A DNA stretch of 42,914 nt from an uncultured Selenomonadales bacterium (GTDB lineage: Bacteria > Bacillota > Negativicutes > Selenomonadales > Selenomonadaceae). Below the pieces are notes generated by a model. That model made no database searches, was not told where the DNA came from, and worked only from the letters and a program-made list of their open reading frames with translations. Positions within the stretch are counted from its first letter, which is position 1. Each line of letters starts with the position of its first letter. The DNA is taken from contig CAMJRX010000021.1 of the NCBI GenBank assembly GCA_946408355.1, positions 1 to 42,914 of the forward strand, written 5' to 3'. A program made the position numbers and the translations under genes. Shown piece after piece: positions 1 to 8,020 of this stretch.

Positions 1-45
1 TTCCTATTTTATCAGTTTTGTTTTCTATTCGCTATAGTGTGAACA

Positions 46-936
46 CTATCTAGTTGCGTTGATATTACCTTTTGTAGCTGTCAAAGTGCCGGAGTTAAAC
101 TCAATCGAAGTAGTTCCGTAAATAGTTGGTGTTTTACCACCAACGCCCAAAGACAAATCACCGCTAATGGATTGAATGCCCGCTAATCCGACTTTTGATT
201 TATCGTTGATAACTACATTTTCAACGACAGCTTTGCCGCCGTTCTGATAAATACCTACGGCGTTAGTTGCGTTGGCTCCAGCAATAGCGGTAGCCAGATT
301 ACTGTTGATAGCGGCAGCATTAACAGTAAGTGTTCCGTTGCCTTTATGCCAGATGCCGTACGACCCGCCATTGATATTAGTACGCGTGGTTGTTGTGGCT
401 ATTTGGACGTTAGCGTCGGTTTCGTTCTTTATGCCGTAAGTTTTGCCGGTTAAGGTTAACTTTTCGGTTGTCAATGTCTGCGTTGTGTTTTCGTCAGGCA
501 GGGTAGTTTCAGCAATGATCTCAACGGCAGAATCAATATTAGTTGTTTTGACAGAGTTATATGTGGGATTGCCACCAGTTATATTCAAAACGCCGCCCGT
601 CTGAACTGCGATAAGCGATTTAATTTTTTTAAAACCTGTGGCATCTGTTTTGTCGGAGATTGTGACTGCCGAAGCTGAGCCTTTACCGTTCATCGTGAGA
701 TTAACGGTAGCTCCGCTTGCAACGACAACCGGTTTGTCGAGCAGTATATCCACCGCAGTGGCACCGTCGCCGATAGTGTAGTCGCCGCTTTCGAGCAGAT
801 AAACTTCTACTTCCTGTCCGTCAACTGTAATTTTACCGGTCTTAAGCCCTGTGGAAGTGGCAGTTGCGCTTGTGAAGCTATCTTGCGTAAGGGCGATTGC
901 TTCGAAACGTTGGAGGTCGAAGATAAATTTGGTCAT
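46..936 (-). CDS. Surface/adhesin-like protein with FIFDLQRF N-terminus
   Basis: A 296-residue protein rich in Thr, Ala, Gly and Asn, with many short beta-strand-like segments (GGSYGIWHKGNGTLTVNAA, VGIYQNGGKAVVENVVIND) of the kind seen in right-handed beta-helix surface proteins. The N-terminus MTKFIFDLQRFE resembles a short motif I associate with large Negativicute cell-surface proteins; that link is from memory. No classical signal peptide or membrane segment is visible. The ATG at 936 is preferred over the GTG at 945, because the AAGGGGG ribosome site lies 8 bases before the ATG and would overlap the GTG. The protein is short for an adhesin and ends without an anchor domain, so it could be truncated. 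A C9 tract in a small upstream reading frame may affect its expression. Function unknown. Confidence 0.6.
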   Translation of the reverse strand: MTKFIFDLQRFEAIALTQDSFTSATATSTGLKTGKITVDGQEVEVYLLESGDYTIGDGATAVDILLDKPVVVASGATVNLTMNGKGSASAVTISDKTDATGFKKIKSLIAVQTGGVLNITGGNPTYNSVKTTNIDSAVEIIAETTLPDENTTQTLTTEKLTLTGKTYGIKNETDANVQIATTTTRTNINGGSYGIWHKGNGTLTVNAAAINSNLATAIAGANATNAVGIYQNGGKAVVENVVINDKSKVGLAGIQSISGDLSLGVGGKTPTIYGTTSIEFNSGTLTATKGNINATR

Positions 937-962
937 GTCATTCACCCCCTTTTGCCTGCCTC

Positions 963-1013
963 CTAAAGTGATTCGGGGGGGGGTATTTTTAAATTAAAAA
1001 ATTTTTCGTCCAT
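963..1013 (-). CDS. 16-codon leader ORF containing a C9 tract
   Basis: A short reading frame, MDEKFFNLKIPPPESL, has a good ribosome site (AAAGGAGA about 10 bases before its ATG) and stops 26 bases before the ATG of the surface-protein gene. Its three Pro codons are the C9 homopolymer. The distance from its ATG to the downstream ATG is 77 bases, and the downstream frame has no stop between the C tract and its own start. One extra C would therefore fuse the leader to the surface protein, whereas C8 ends at a TGA just before the downstream start. It may be a leader peptide or an alternative N-terminus. Confidence 0.45.
   Translation of the reverse strand: MDEKFFNLKIPPPESL
975..983. repeat. G9/C9 homopolymer tract
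   Basis: Nine consecutive G on the plus strand (C on the coding strand) lie between the leader ATG and the surface-protein start. Such tracts are classic sites for slipped-strand length change. Confidence 0.8.
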
Positions 1014-1215
1014 AGAATATCGTCTCCTTTTATGGGAAGCGGGAAAACGTCGGAGCCGTGCCTTGTCAAAATCCATACGACAACCACAGCTGTAAAATAA
1101 GAGCTTGAGAGTAATACATTTCAGTTAATCGCAGGCATCACCTCTATAAAAACCTTCTACAATGTTATCGAACATACAAATTAAAATTTTAAATATCGAA
1201 ATAAATCTAGCTTAT

Positions 1216-1244
1216 ATTTTAAGCTATCGAAGTCATTTAATCAA
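1216..1244 (-). promoter_or_regulatory. Probable sigma-70 promoter for the surface-protein leader
   Basis: On the minus strand TTGATT, a 17-base spacer and TAAAAT lie just after the cbiT stop. The -10 overlaps a small inverted repeat (TAGCTTA, 5-base loop, TAAGCTA) that could be an operator. The rest of the 946-1278 gap is an approximately 200-base untranslated leader with no other gene that I can see. Confidence 0.45.
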
Positions 1245-1278
1245 GAGTTTTTGGTTAATATGAAAAATTAATTTTTAG

Positions 1279-1833
1279 TTAAAATTTTTTCGCCGTGATA
1301 ATCCAGACGGGATTCAAAGTCTTAGCCATATCGTAATTGCCAACACGTTCGAGGCGCGTGATTTGAACTTGACAAGCTTCATAGTTCCAATTATGAGTTT
1401 TGAAATATTCCACACAAGCCGCCGCCGTCTGAAGTGTGATTGCGTTGACGACGACACGTCCGCCAATTTTTAACTTCAAAGCGTCAAGAATTTTTTCAAG
1501 CCGTCCGCCACTGCCGCCGATAATCGCCACGTCAAGTTCCGGCAAATTTTCTAAGCCGTCGGGAGCCTCTGCGCAGATTATTTCCACATTGTTGACGGAA
1601 AATTTTTCTACGTTGCGTTTTATGAGTTCTACGGCGGTTGGATTGCGTTCGACAGCAAAAATTTTTCCGTTTGGAGCAAGTCGCGCCGCCTCAATCGTAA
1701 TGGAACCGGTGCCCGCGCCCACGTCGACAACTACAGAATTAAAATCAATCCGTGCTTTCGCCAGCGTTAAAATTCTAATTTCCTGCTTAGTCATTGGAAC
1801 TTTGCCGCGAATAAATTTTTCATCGTCAATCAA
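1279..1833 (-). CDS. cbiT: Cobalt-precorrin-6B C15-methyltransferase (decarboxylating), CbiT
   Basis: CbiT methylates C15 and decarboxylates the C12 acetate of cobalt-precorrin-6B in the anaerobic cobalamin pathway, using S-adenosylmethionine. The 184-residue length is normal for the stand-alone CbiT subunit. Family features are the N-terminal GKVPMTKQEIR segment (about residues 10-20), the SAM-binding motif VDVGAGTGSITIEAA (37-51) and the later AIIGGSGG segment. The start is a TTG, with GGAAGGAGG seven bases upstream. No other cobalamin gene is in the window, so the gene is separated from its pathway partners here. It is divergent from the flavin reductase gene. Confidence 0.88.
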   Translation of the reverse strand: MIDDEKFIRGKVPMTKQEIRILTLAKARIDFNSVVVDVGAGTGSITIEAARLAPNGKIFAVERNPTAVELIKRNVEKFSVNNVEIICAEAPDGLENLPELDVAIIGGSGGRLEKILDALKLKIGGRVVVNAITLQTAAACVEYFKTHNWNYEACQVQITRLERVGNYDMAKTLNPVWIITAKKF

Positions 1834-1901
1834 GTCGCGCCCTCCTTCCTAAAGTAATTTTGACGATACCATAACGAAATATTTTTTGCAACGTCCAAAG
1901 C

Positions 1902-1930
1902 TTGCACTACCAGACGACAAATTTTATAAT
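1902..1930 (+). promoter_or_regulatory. Sigma-70 promoter of the flavin reductase gene
   Basis: TTGCAC at 1902-1907 and a perfect TATAAT at 1925-1930 are 17 bases apart. Transcription would begin near 1937, which rules out the far-upstream start codons of the reading frame and supports the TTG at 1959. Confidence 0.75.
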
Positions 1931-1958
1931 AAGTTCAAACTTTTTAGGGGGAATAATT

Positions 1959-2489
1959 TTGAAACGAGAAATTAATCCGTTCGATTACGCAAGCGATGTT
2001 TTTAAGGCGTTGCCGCGAGGAATTTTGATTACCAGCGAGGCGGAAGATTGCGTTAACGCTATGACAATCGGTTGGGGCACAATCGGCATTGAATGGGGCG
2101 TTCCGATTTTTACGGCTTACGTTCGCACGACACGTTTCACTTACGATTTGTTGGAGCGCACCGGCGAATTTATAATCTGCGCTCCCTACGGCGATAAATT
2201 TTCCAAAGAAGTTACGAAAGCAATCGGCATTTGCGGCAGTCGTAGTGGTCGCGACATGGATAAATTAGTTCAGTCAGGCGTTCACGTGGTCGAGGCAGAT
2301 ATTGTTCGCCCGCCCGCTATTAAAGAGTTCCCGTTAACTTTTGAATGCCGCGTTGTGTTCAGCCAACTTCAGCCGATTAACAACATTGACAGCCGGTTTA
2401 AAAAATTTTACGTGCCAAATACCGCGCACTCTGAACCGCACGTCGCCTATTACGGCGAAATTCTTAAATCATACATTATCGAAGACTAA
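1959..2489 (+). CDS. Flavin reductase-like (FMN-binding) family protein
   Basis: This 176-residue protein resembles the flavin reductase-like, FMN-binding split-barrel family, whose members reduce flavins or bind FMN for redox partners. Supporting segments are the N-terminal KALPRGILITS, then AMTIGWGTIGIEWGVPIF, RTTRFTYDLLERTGEF and the later C-x-x-R-S-G-R-D region. The start is TTG at 1959: AGGGGGA lies seven bases upstream and the promoter is placed correctly for it. The gene is a single transcription unit ending in a strong hairpin. The physiological partner cannot be told from the context; neighbouring genes are unrelated in function. Confidence 0.75.
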   Translation: MKREINPFDYASDVFKALPRGILITSEAEDCVNAMTIGWGTIGIEWGVPIFTAYVRTTRFTYDLLERTGEFIICAPYGDKFSKEVTKAIGICGSRSGRDMDKLVQSGVHVVEADIVRPPAIKEFPLTFECRVVFSQLQPINNIDSRFKKFYVPNTAHSEPHVAYYGEILKSYIIED

Positions 2490-2504
2490 AATATTTTTCG
2501 CAAC

Positions 2505-2537
2505 AAAAAAACCCGTCGATTCGTTCGGCGGGAATTT
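2505..2537. terminator. Bidirectional intrinsic terminator
   Basis: The hairpin arms CCCGTCG (2512-2518) and CGGCGGG (2526-2532) have A7 on the left and T5 on the right. It ends both the flavin reductase transcript (plus) and the PRD-regulator transcript (minus). Confidence 0.8.
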
Positions 2538-4628
2538 TTATATCAGCTCTTTGTACTTTGATTTATAGAAGTCCTCGAAAATTTTTAGCATTTCATGTTG
2601 AATTTCGGAGCCGTCGCCCTCGTGAAGAATTTCGATGAAGCCCCAACGGTCAAGCAACACCGACGCGATATGTCCAATCGTTTCAATCGCAAATTCGTCA
2701 GCGTCGTGCGGCGCAAGCAATACAATCGCCGTTCTAACAATTTCGCCGTCGTCGGGATATTTAAAACCTTCGCCGAGTTGAAGAATCCCGAATGCCGCCA
2801 TTTTAATTGCCGCGTTTTTGCAGTGCAACAAAATCATATGCCGCCCGATAATTAAAGTTGAGCCTTTATCCTCGCGTAAGAGTAAAGCTTTAGCAATTTC
2901 TGCGCGGTTGAATTCATTATCACCCGCAATTTTCCCAACAAGGGCGCAAGTGTCGTTTATGTTGGAAATATTTTCGCGGACAAAAAAATAATTCGTCATG
3001 AGTTCGCGAATTGCCAGTCCGTAAGAAATCATTTTGTTCAAGCCTTCCATAAACGGCGGACGCGGTTCAAATTCCTCTGCACTTTTTAAAAATTTTTTAT
3101 TCTGGCGTGAAAGTTCCGCCTCAATTTTTTTCTTGTCTTCGTCAATCATCGCCGCATTCACAACTAAGACGCGACAATCTGCGCGGGGAATCGGCACCGT
3201 TGAAATTATAAAGTCGAAATCCTTCGCGGCAATGTAATCAGCAGTAATTTCGAGAATCGGAACCTCGTCAACAATTTTAAGCGTCGGGAAATTGGCACGA
3301 AGTCTGCTAGCCAAAAGTCGCGAAGTCCCCATGCCCGTTGGACAGGCGACAATCACTCTGTGAACCGCATGTAAAAATTTTTCGCTGTCAGATAATGCCG
3401 CGCCCAAATGCATTGCGATATAGGCAATTTCCGCGTCCGGTAAAGTCGAGCCAACTTCCTCTTCAACTTCGACGACGCATTTTTTTGTAAGGCTCATAAG
3501 TTCGGGATAATGCGTTTGAATTTCGCCGAGCAACGGATTGCGAATATCCATATGCATTTTCAAGCGGCTAATCGTCGGCGCAAGATGATTAACCAGCCCC
3601 GCTAATAAACTTTGATTTTTGTCAATGTCGCGTCCTGTAATTTTTGCGGCACGTTTCATAATCTGCCGCGACAATGTGACCAGCCGGAAATTATCCATCA
3701 TAGAAATTTTTCCGAGACTCGCCGAACTGTAACGGCTCCTCGCGCCGAGTATATGCATTGTGATGTAATAAATTTCACTATTCGGCACTTCAACTGCGAA
3801 CGCCGAAGAAATTTTTTCCGCCAATTTTTTAGCCGCTGAAAATTCTCGCGTATCTTTCATTCGTGAACAAATTTCTGCGTCAAGTTTAACTGCCTCGTGA
3901 TTTTTTATTCGCCGCAAAACTAACGACAAGTGAACGACTAATCCGATAAAAGCATTGTCCGACAATTTATAACTCAAATCATTTTCCGTTACACGAATCA
4001 TTTGCTCCAGCCGTCGCCACTCGCCCGCGTCGATAAGCTCCAATAAAAATTTCGACACCTGCGCAACTGGCTCATTTTCTTCCGGCAAATTATCTTGCAT
4101 TAAATTTAATAGCCGCTCTTCGCCGACGTGCTCATAAATATAGCGGACAATCGCCCGCCGCAAATCTCGTTCGTCGCCAAGTAAACTCACACCTAATCCC
4201 GGCTTGCGTAAAAGTTTCAAGCCCTGTTCGCGGAACCACGCCTCCAATTTATCCAAATCGTTGCTTATCGTCGAATCCGTCACGTGTACAGCACTTGAGA
4301 GCACAAATAATTTTATCGGCTCGCGGCTTGATAACAATTTGCTGATTATAATTGAGCGTCGCTCGTTAGGCGTGTATTCGCGCTTTTCGCCAGATTGTAG
4401 CTGTTTAGCAAGAGCGTAGCGTTTAACCTCGCTGCCAACGATTAAAATTCCCGCGCCCGATTTTTTTTCCAGTTGCAAGCCGACTGCGTTTAAAAGTTCC
4501 TCAACCTTTGGAAGTTGTCGTGAAACTGTTTTTGAGCTGACTGATAACTTTGCTCCGATGTCCGATGTCGTCTGAAATTTATCTTCTTGGAGAAGCAATT
4601 TTAAAATATCGCGTGTCCTTTGCTCCAT
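2538..4628 (-). CDS. PRD-domain transcriptional activator of the BglG/MtlR type
   Basis: A 696-residue multidomain regulator that reads PTS phosphorylation state. Order: two winged-helix/HTH segments (about 1-60 and 85-150); PRD1 (about 190-300) with His233 and His292; PRD2 (about 310-415) with His348 and His407; a PTS EIIB-like domain with the P-loop CPTGMGTS (Cys429); and a C-terminal EIIA-like domain with the candidate phospho-His602 in ILLHCKN. This layout matches DNA-binding activators such as MtlR/LicR rather than RNA-binding antiterminators. The start has AAGGGAGG seven bases upstream. No PTS sugar operon adjoins it, so its target sugar is unknown; the EIICB gene in the window is about 20 kb away and lacks its own regulator. 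Confidence 0.85.
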   Translation of the reverse strand: MEQRTRDILKLLLQEDKFQTTSDIGAKLSVSSKTVSRQLPKVEELLNAVGLQLEKKSGAGILIVGSEVKRYALAKQLQSGEKREYTPNERRSIIISKLLSSREPIKLFVLSSAVHVTDSTISNDLDKLEAWFREQGLKLLRKPGLGVSLLGDERDLRRAIVRYIYEHVGEERLLNLMQDNLPEENEPVAQVSKFLLELIDAGEWRRLEQMIRVTENDLSYKLSDNAFIGLVVHLSLVLRRIKNHEAVKLDAEICSRMKDTREFSAAKKLAEKISSAFAVEVPNSEIYYITMHILGARSRYSSASLGKISMMDNFRLVTLSRQIMKRAAKITGRDIDKNQSLLAGLVNHLAPTISRLKMHMDIRNPLLGEIQTHYPELMSLTKKCVVEVEEEVGSTLPDAEIAYIAMHLGAALSDSEKFLHAVHRVIVACPTGMGTSRLLASRLRANFPTLKIVDEVPILEITADYIAAKDFDFIISTVPIPRADCRVLVVNAAMIDEDKKKIEAELSRQNKKFLKSAEEFEPRPPFMEGLNKMISYGLAIRELMTNYFFVRENISNINDTCALVGKIAGDNEFNRAEIAKALLLREDKGSTLIIGRHMILLHCKNAAIKMAAFGILQLGEGFKYPDDGEIVRTAIVLLAPHDADEFAIETIGHIASVLLDRWGFIEILHEGDGSEIQHEMLKIFEDFYKSKYKELI

Positions 4629-4680
4629 ATTTCAACCTCCCTTAACAAATTTGCCGCGCCTAAGCCGTTTAAATTTCTTA

Positions 4681-5676
4681 TTAGCAAATTCTTGGCACAA
4701 GTTCACCTGCTGGCATGTCGACAATCCTAACACTACCTAAAGAAGTTTTCAAGCCTACTTTGCCCGCAGGATTATTAACGACCTCTCCAATTTCTGCCGC
4801 GTCTTTGCCGTAAATATTTTTCCGCATAACCGACAAAATTTTTTCAGCCGACTCAGCGGGCACAACTGCGATAATTTTTCCCTCGTTGGCAAGCTCCAAT
4901 ACGTCAAAGCCCAAAATATCGCAGACGCCGCTGACTTCCTCACGAACAGGAATTTTTTCTCCATCAAGCAAAATTCCGACGTTAGCCGACTGTGCAATCT
5001 CATTGAGCACCGCCGCAATCCCGCCTCTTGTCGCGTCGCGTAGCATTGCAATTTTCGGTTCGGCGGCAAGCATTTCATAAATCATTTTATTCAACGGCGC
5101 ACAATCCGATTTAATATTTTTCGGCAACTCTAAGCCGTGACGCCCCGCCAAAATCGTCGTCGCGTGGTCGCCGACAAAACCCGACAATAAGATTTTCATG
5201 CCCGCGCAGATTTTTTTAGCCGAAATGTCAACGCCGTCAATCAATTCGCCAATGCCCGCCGTGTTAATAAAAATTCCGTCCGCTTGCCCGCGCCCGACAA
5301 CTTTTGTATCGCCCGTGACAATTTTAACGCCCGCCTCTTTAGCCGCCGCCGCCATTGAACCGACAATTTTTTTCAGCTCGTCAAAGTTAAAGCCTTCCTC
5401 TAAAATCACACCAACGGAAATATATTTTGGCACCGCGCCTGTTACCGCCAAATCATTAACTGTTCCGCAAATTGATAGCTTTCCAATGTCCCCGCCGCGA
5501 AAAAAAATAGGGCGCACAACATAGCTGTCAGTCGTCATAGCCAACTTGCCAATCTTCGCGCCATCATGAAGTTCATTTAAAATTTCGTTGTAAAAAGCAG
5601 GCAAAATTATTTCGTGCAAAAGTTCCGAACTCAACTTGCCACCTGCACCGTGCGCCATTAAAATTTTTTTTCTCAT
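4681..5676 (-). CDS. hypE: Hydrogenase maturation protein HypE
   Basis: HypE dehydrates a carbamoyl group on its C-terminal cysteine to make the cyanide ligand of NiFe hydrogenases. The protein (331 residues, normal length) starts MRKKILMAHGAGGKLSSELL, a typical HypE opening, carries the AIR-synthase-like ATP-binding segments GGDIGKLSICGTVNDLAVTGA and RDATRGGIAAVLNEIA, and ends in PRIC, the diagnostic C-terminus with the modified cysteine. The reading frame extends 49 codons further upstream, but AGGAG lies 8 bases before the ATG at 5676, and a promoter and a terminator lie in the extension. No other hyp or hydrogenase gene is in the window, so HypF/HypC/HypD must lie elsewhere. Confidence 0.92.
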   Translation of the reverse strand: MRKKILMAHGAGGKLSSELLHEIILPAFYNEILNELHDGAKIGKLAMTTDSYVVRPIFFRGGDIGKLSICGTVNDLAVTGAVPKYISVGVILEEGFNFDELKKIVGSMAAAAKEAGVKIVTGDTKVVGRGQADGIFINTAGIGELIDGVDISAKKICAGMKILLSGFVGDHATTILAGRHGLELPKNIKSDCAPLNKMIYEMLAAEPKIAMLRDATRGGIAAVLNEIAQSANVGILLDGEKIPVREEVSGVCDILGFDVLELANEGKIIAVVPAESAEKILSVMRKNIYGKDAAEIGEVVNNPAGKVGLKTSLGSVRIVDMPAGELVPRIC

Positions 5677-5707
5677 GAAATTTTCTCCTGTAAAGGTTTT
5701 TGCGACA

Positions 5708-5736
5708 ATCATACACCACTTGTCAAAACTTTGCAA
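5708..5736 (-). promoter_or_regulatory. Probable hypE promoter
   Basis: On the minus strand TTGCAA, 17 bases and TATGAT lie about 30 bases before the hypE ATG, downstream of the terminator that closes the preceding gene. Confidence 0.55.
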
Positions 5737-5746
5737 AATACGATTA

Positions 5747-5769
5747 TAAAAAACTGCCCGAAGGCAGCG
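5747..5769 (-). terminator. Intrinsic terminator after the CBS-ACT gene
   Basis: On the minus strand CTGCC, a TTCG tetraloop and GGCAG are followed by T6. It separates hypE from the upstream genes. Confidence 0.85.
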
Positions 5770-5779
5770 TAGAAAAATT

Positions 5780-6439
5780 TTAACCAATGTTAGCGGAGTG
5801 AACGACTTTATAGCCGCGTTCAATAAGAAATTTTTTTATGTCGTCAAAACCTTTCGGGCGGTCGTTAAGTCGTACAACGAGTTCATAGCGTTTATCATTT
5901 TGCTTGCAAGTAATAAAGCTGTCGATATTTATACCGTTGTCCGCAAAAATTTTAGTAATATCAGCCATGACGCCGACTTTATTATCAACTTCCAAAGTTA
6001 AACGAATTTTGCCGCCGCTGGGCAAGCCCATAACTTCGATAAAAGTTTTAAGAATATCAGTCGCGGTAATAATTCCAACTACTGCGCCGACATCAGAAAC
6101 GACCGGCAAGCCGCCAACTTTATTTTGGTACATTATCAGCGCGGCTTCCTCAATCGTTGCGTCTTCGTTTACGGTAATAACTTTGTCGTGCATAATGTCG
6201 CGCACGGAAATTTTATCCAACAGAGAGCGAATCTCGAATTTAGATAGAGTAGTAGCTGGACTGGGAGCCACGCGCATAATATCGCGGTCGCTGAAATATC
6301 CGACGAGTTTACCATTATCAACGACGAGCATTCTGTGGAATTTATGTTTTTTCATGAGCCTATCCGCCTGCTGAATAGTCGCGTCGCTTGTCACCGACAC
6401 GGGGTGTTTTGTCATTCTCGATGCAACAAACATACTCAT
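5780..6439 (-). CDS. CBS-pair and ACT domain protein (AcuB-like)
   Basis: This 219-residue cytoplasmic protein has two CBS motifs (about residues 1-60 and 75-135) followed by an ACT domain (about 140-215, RLTLEVDNKVGVMADITKIF). The arrangement is that of AcuB-like sensors, which bind adenine nucleotides through the CBS pair and small effectors, often amino acids, through ACT. The exact ligand is unknown. AGGAGGAGGA lies four bases before the ATG. The gene begins eight bases after the toxin stop codon and is probably read on the same transcript, ending at the hairpin near 5750. Confidence 0.8.
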   Translation of the reverse strand: MSMFVASRMTKHPVSVTSDATIQQADRLMKKHKFHRMLVVDNGKLVGYFSDRDIMRVAPSPATTLSKFEIRSLLDKISVRDIMHDKVITVNEDATIEEAALIMYQNKVGGLPVVSDVGAVVGIITATDILKTFIEVMGLPSGGKIRLTLEVDNKVGVMADITKIFADNGINIDSFITCKQNDKRYELVVRLNDRPKGFDDIKKFLIERGYKVVHSANIG

Positions 6440-6447
6440 TCCTCCTC

Positions 6448-6795
6448 CTACAATATGGCTTTTATCAACAATTCAATTTGTTTGTCGCTTGGAACTCTTG
6501 CGTCGTCTTTTTTTGAGTAAATTGTTACGAGATAAATTTCGTCCGCAATCGCCACATAATAGAGCACTCTGAATCCACCGCTCTTGCCGACGTTCGCCGA
6601 GCTATTTGCAATCCGAACTTTATACGCCGCAGTATTTTCGGGCAAGTCCAAACCTTCCAATTTGTCGCCGATAAAATTACCTTTTTCGAGTTCGTCTGTT
6701 ACGATTTTTATATCAGCGCGGATTTTAAAGAATTTTTTCTTGCGAATGTAAAACTCAACGTCATCATTAAATTTTTTGGTCGGGATTATTTGCAT
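6448..6795 (-). CDS. RelE/ParE-family toxin
   Basis: A 115-residue protein resembling RelE/ParE ribonuclease or gyrase toxins. It opens MQIIPTKKFNDDVEFYIRKK, has the central strand pair GGFRVLYYV and a C-terminal IYLVTIYSKKDDARVP segment typical of the family. The start is the ATG at 6795, which has AGGAG seven to eight bases upstream inside the end of the preceding small gene, giving a 29-base overlap. That overlap is the normal toxin-antitoxin arrangement and implies translational coupling. Toxin subclass and target cannot be fixed from sequence alone. Confidence 0.75.
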   Translation of the reverse strand: MQIIPTKKFNDDVEFYIRKKKFFKIRADIKIVTDELEKGNFIGDKLEGLDLPENTAAYKVRIANSSANVGKSGGFRVLYYVAIADEIYLVTIYSKKDDARVPSDKQIELLIKAIL

Positions 6796-6955
6796 TTGCT
6801 TTCTCCTGCTCAATTACTTCGTCAATGTGGGCAAAAAAATCTTCAAGCGTCGGCTTGGGCAATCTTCCCGCTTGCATTTCGCGAATTTCCAGCAACGAGC
6901 CGACAATCGACATTTCGACGGGGATATAGCGTTCGTAATTTTCCTGATTTTCCAT
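6767..6955 (-). CDS. Antitoxin of the RelE-type pair
   Basis: A 62-residue acidic protein (MENQENYERYIPVEMSIVGS...) encoded directly upstream of, and overlapping, the RelE-like toxin gene. It has no domain I recognise, but its size, acidity, position and overlap fit a cognate antitoxin that neutralises the toxin by binding. The ribosome site AGGAGG lies 8 bases before the ATG. It starts only 15 bases after the HEPN-protein stop codon, so the pair may be co-transcribed with the large ATPase cluster; I see no separate promoter in that gap. Confidence 0.65.
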   Translation of the reverse strand: MENQENYERYIPVEMSIVGSLLEIREMQAGRLPKPTLEDFFAHIDEVIEQEKANANNPDQKI

Positions 6956-6970
6956 GTTAGTAACCTCCTG

Positions 6971-8020
6971 TTAGTGTCTTGAATTTTTTTCAAAAACTTT
7001 TTTTAACTCGTCGAAGGGCAAAGTTCTCAAGTGCGCCAATTTATTTCGGACTTCGCGATAAAATTCCAAATCATCGGCGTCATTTTCATTGATAAGCCAA
7101 CGCCTTTGATTAAACAAGCCGTAAAGTTGACCAATCTCGACTTCTTCGGGCGTAGATAAATATGGCGGCGTATTTTTAATTTGATCCTCGTATTGCCTAA
7201 TAAAATTGCGTCTGAAAGTCTCGACGAGCGGGAAAATTAATTTGAGTTGCGTCATCCAAATCGCTTGCTCAATATCGTCGGTACTTTTGCCGGAAGTAAA
7301 TTTTCCCTCCCATAAAATATCCTCAAAAACTTCTTCGGGATTTTTAAGGAAGTCGTCACTCCGTCCAATGCATTCTGCGCCAAATTCTACGTCGCCTTCA
7401 GTGAGCGCGGAAACTAATTCAGCGAGATATTGTTTCATAAGGTGATTTTCATTGGCAAAATCGGCGGCGGCAAAAATATTAAACGCAAAACTATCATAAC
7501 CGCTGATTTTTTCGTTGTAGGAAAGAATTTCAACGCCGGCTTTAAGATTTAAGGGATAATTCGTTTCTAAAAGAAATACGCCGCCGCGTTTACCGTCAAG
7601 AAAGTTTTGATAATCGGCGATAAATGTAAACCAACTGTCGAATTGGGCGGGCGAGGCGTTGCGAATCCAAATACAGCTATCGTTAAGAGCAATTCCGGTA
7701 CTTTCCGCCAAAAATTTTGCATAAGCTTTTTTGTTGTAGGGGCGGAAACCGTCTTTATTAGCGCAAAAATTTTTCAGTACGAATTCTTGAGGCTCTGCAG
7801 AAATATTTTCGGCGTCGACAACTTTAATCGTTTGAGTGCCCTTGCGCAAAAGTTTTTCTAAGACATCGCGCATAATATTTAGCCAGGGAACGGATTTAGG
7901 CAAGGACAGCACGACGCTTTTGCCGCCTGACAAATTTTCAGCCGTTTCAAGCAAAAATCTGCGCGGACCGTTTAAATCTTCCCACCAAATTTTTCCGAAT
8001 AATTCTTCGCGATTAATCAT
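6971..8020 (-). CDS. HEPN-motif protein partnered with the giant ATPase
   Basis: This 349-residue protein ends in a clear HEPN RNase signature: R325-N-K-L-A-H330 in YREVRNKLAHLR, matching the R-x4-H motif of HEPN ribonucleases used in abortive infection and toxin systems. The N-terminal two thirds read like a degenerate P-loop fold: SGGKSVVLSLP near residue 32 lacks the first Walker-A glycine, and GGVFLLETNYPL looks like a strand after a Walker-B position. The gene overlaps the upstream 1733-residue ATPase gene by 8 bases with GGAGG placed for re-initiation, so the two are almost certainly co-expressed. RNase activity is inferred from the motif only; HEPN folds can also be inactive binding modules. 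Confidence 0.55.
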   Translation of the reverse strand: MINREELFGKIWWEDLNGPRRFLLETAENLSGGKSVVLSLPKSVPWLNIMRDVLEKLLRKGTQTIKVVDAENISAEPQEFVLKNFCANKDGFRPYNKKAYAKFLAESTGIALNDSCIWIRNASPAQFDSWFTFIADYQNFLDGKRGGVFLLETNYPLNLKAGVEILSYNEKISGYDSFAFNIFAAADFANENHLMKQYLAELVSALTEGDVEFGAECIGRSDDFLKNPEEVFEDILWEGKFTSGKSTDDIEQAIWMTQLKLIFPLVETFRRNFIRQYEDQIKNTPPYLSTPEEVEIGQLYGLFNQRRWLINENDADDLEFYREVRNKLAHLRTLPFDELKKVFEKNSRH

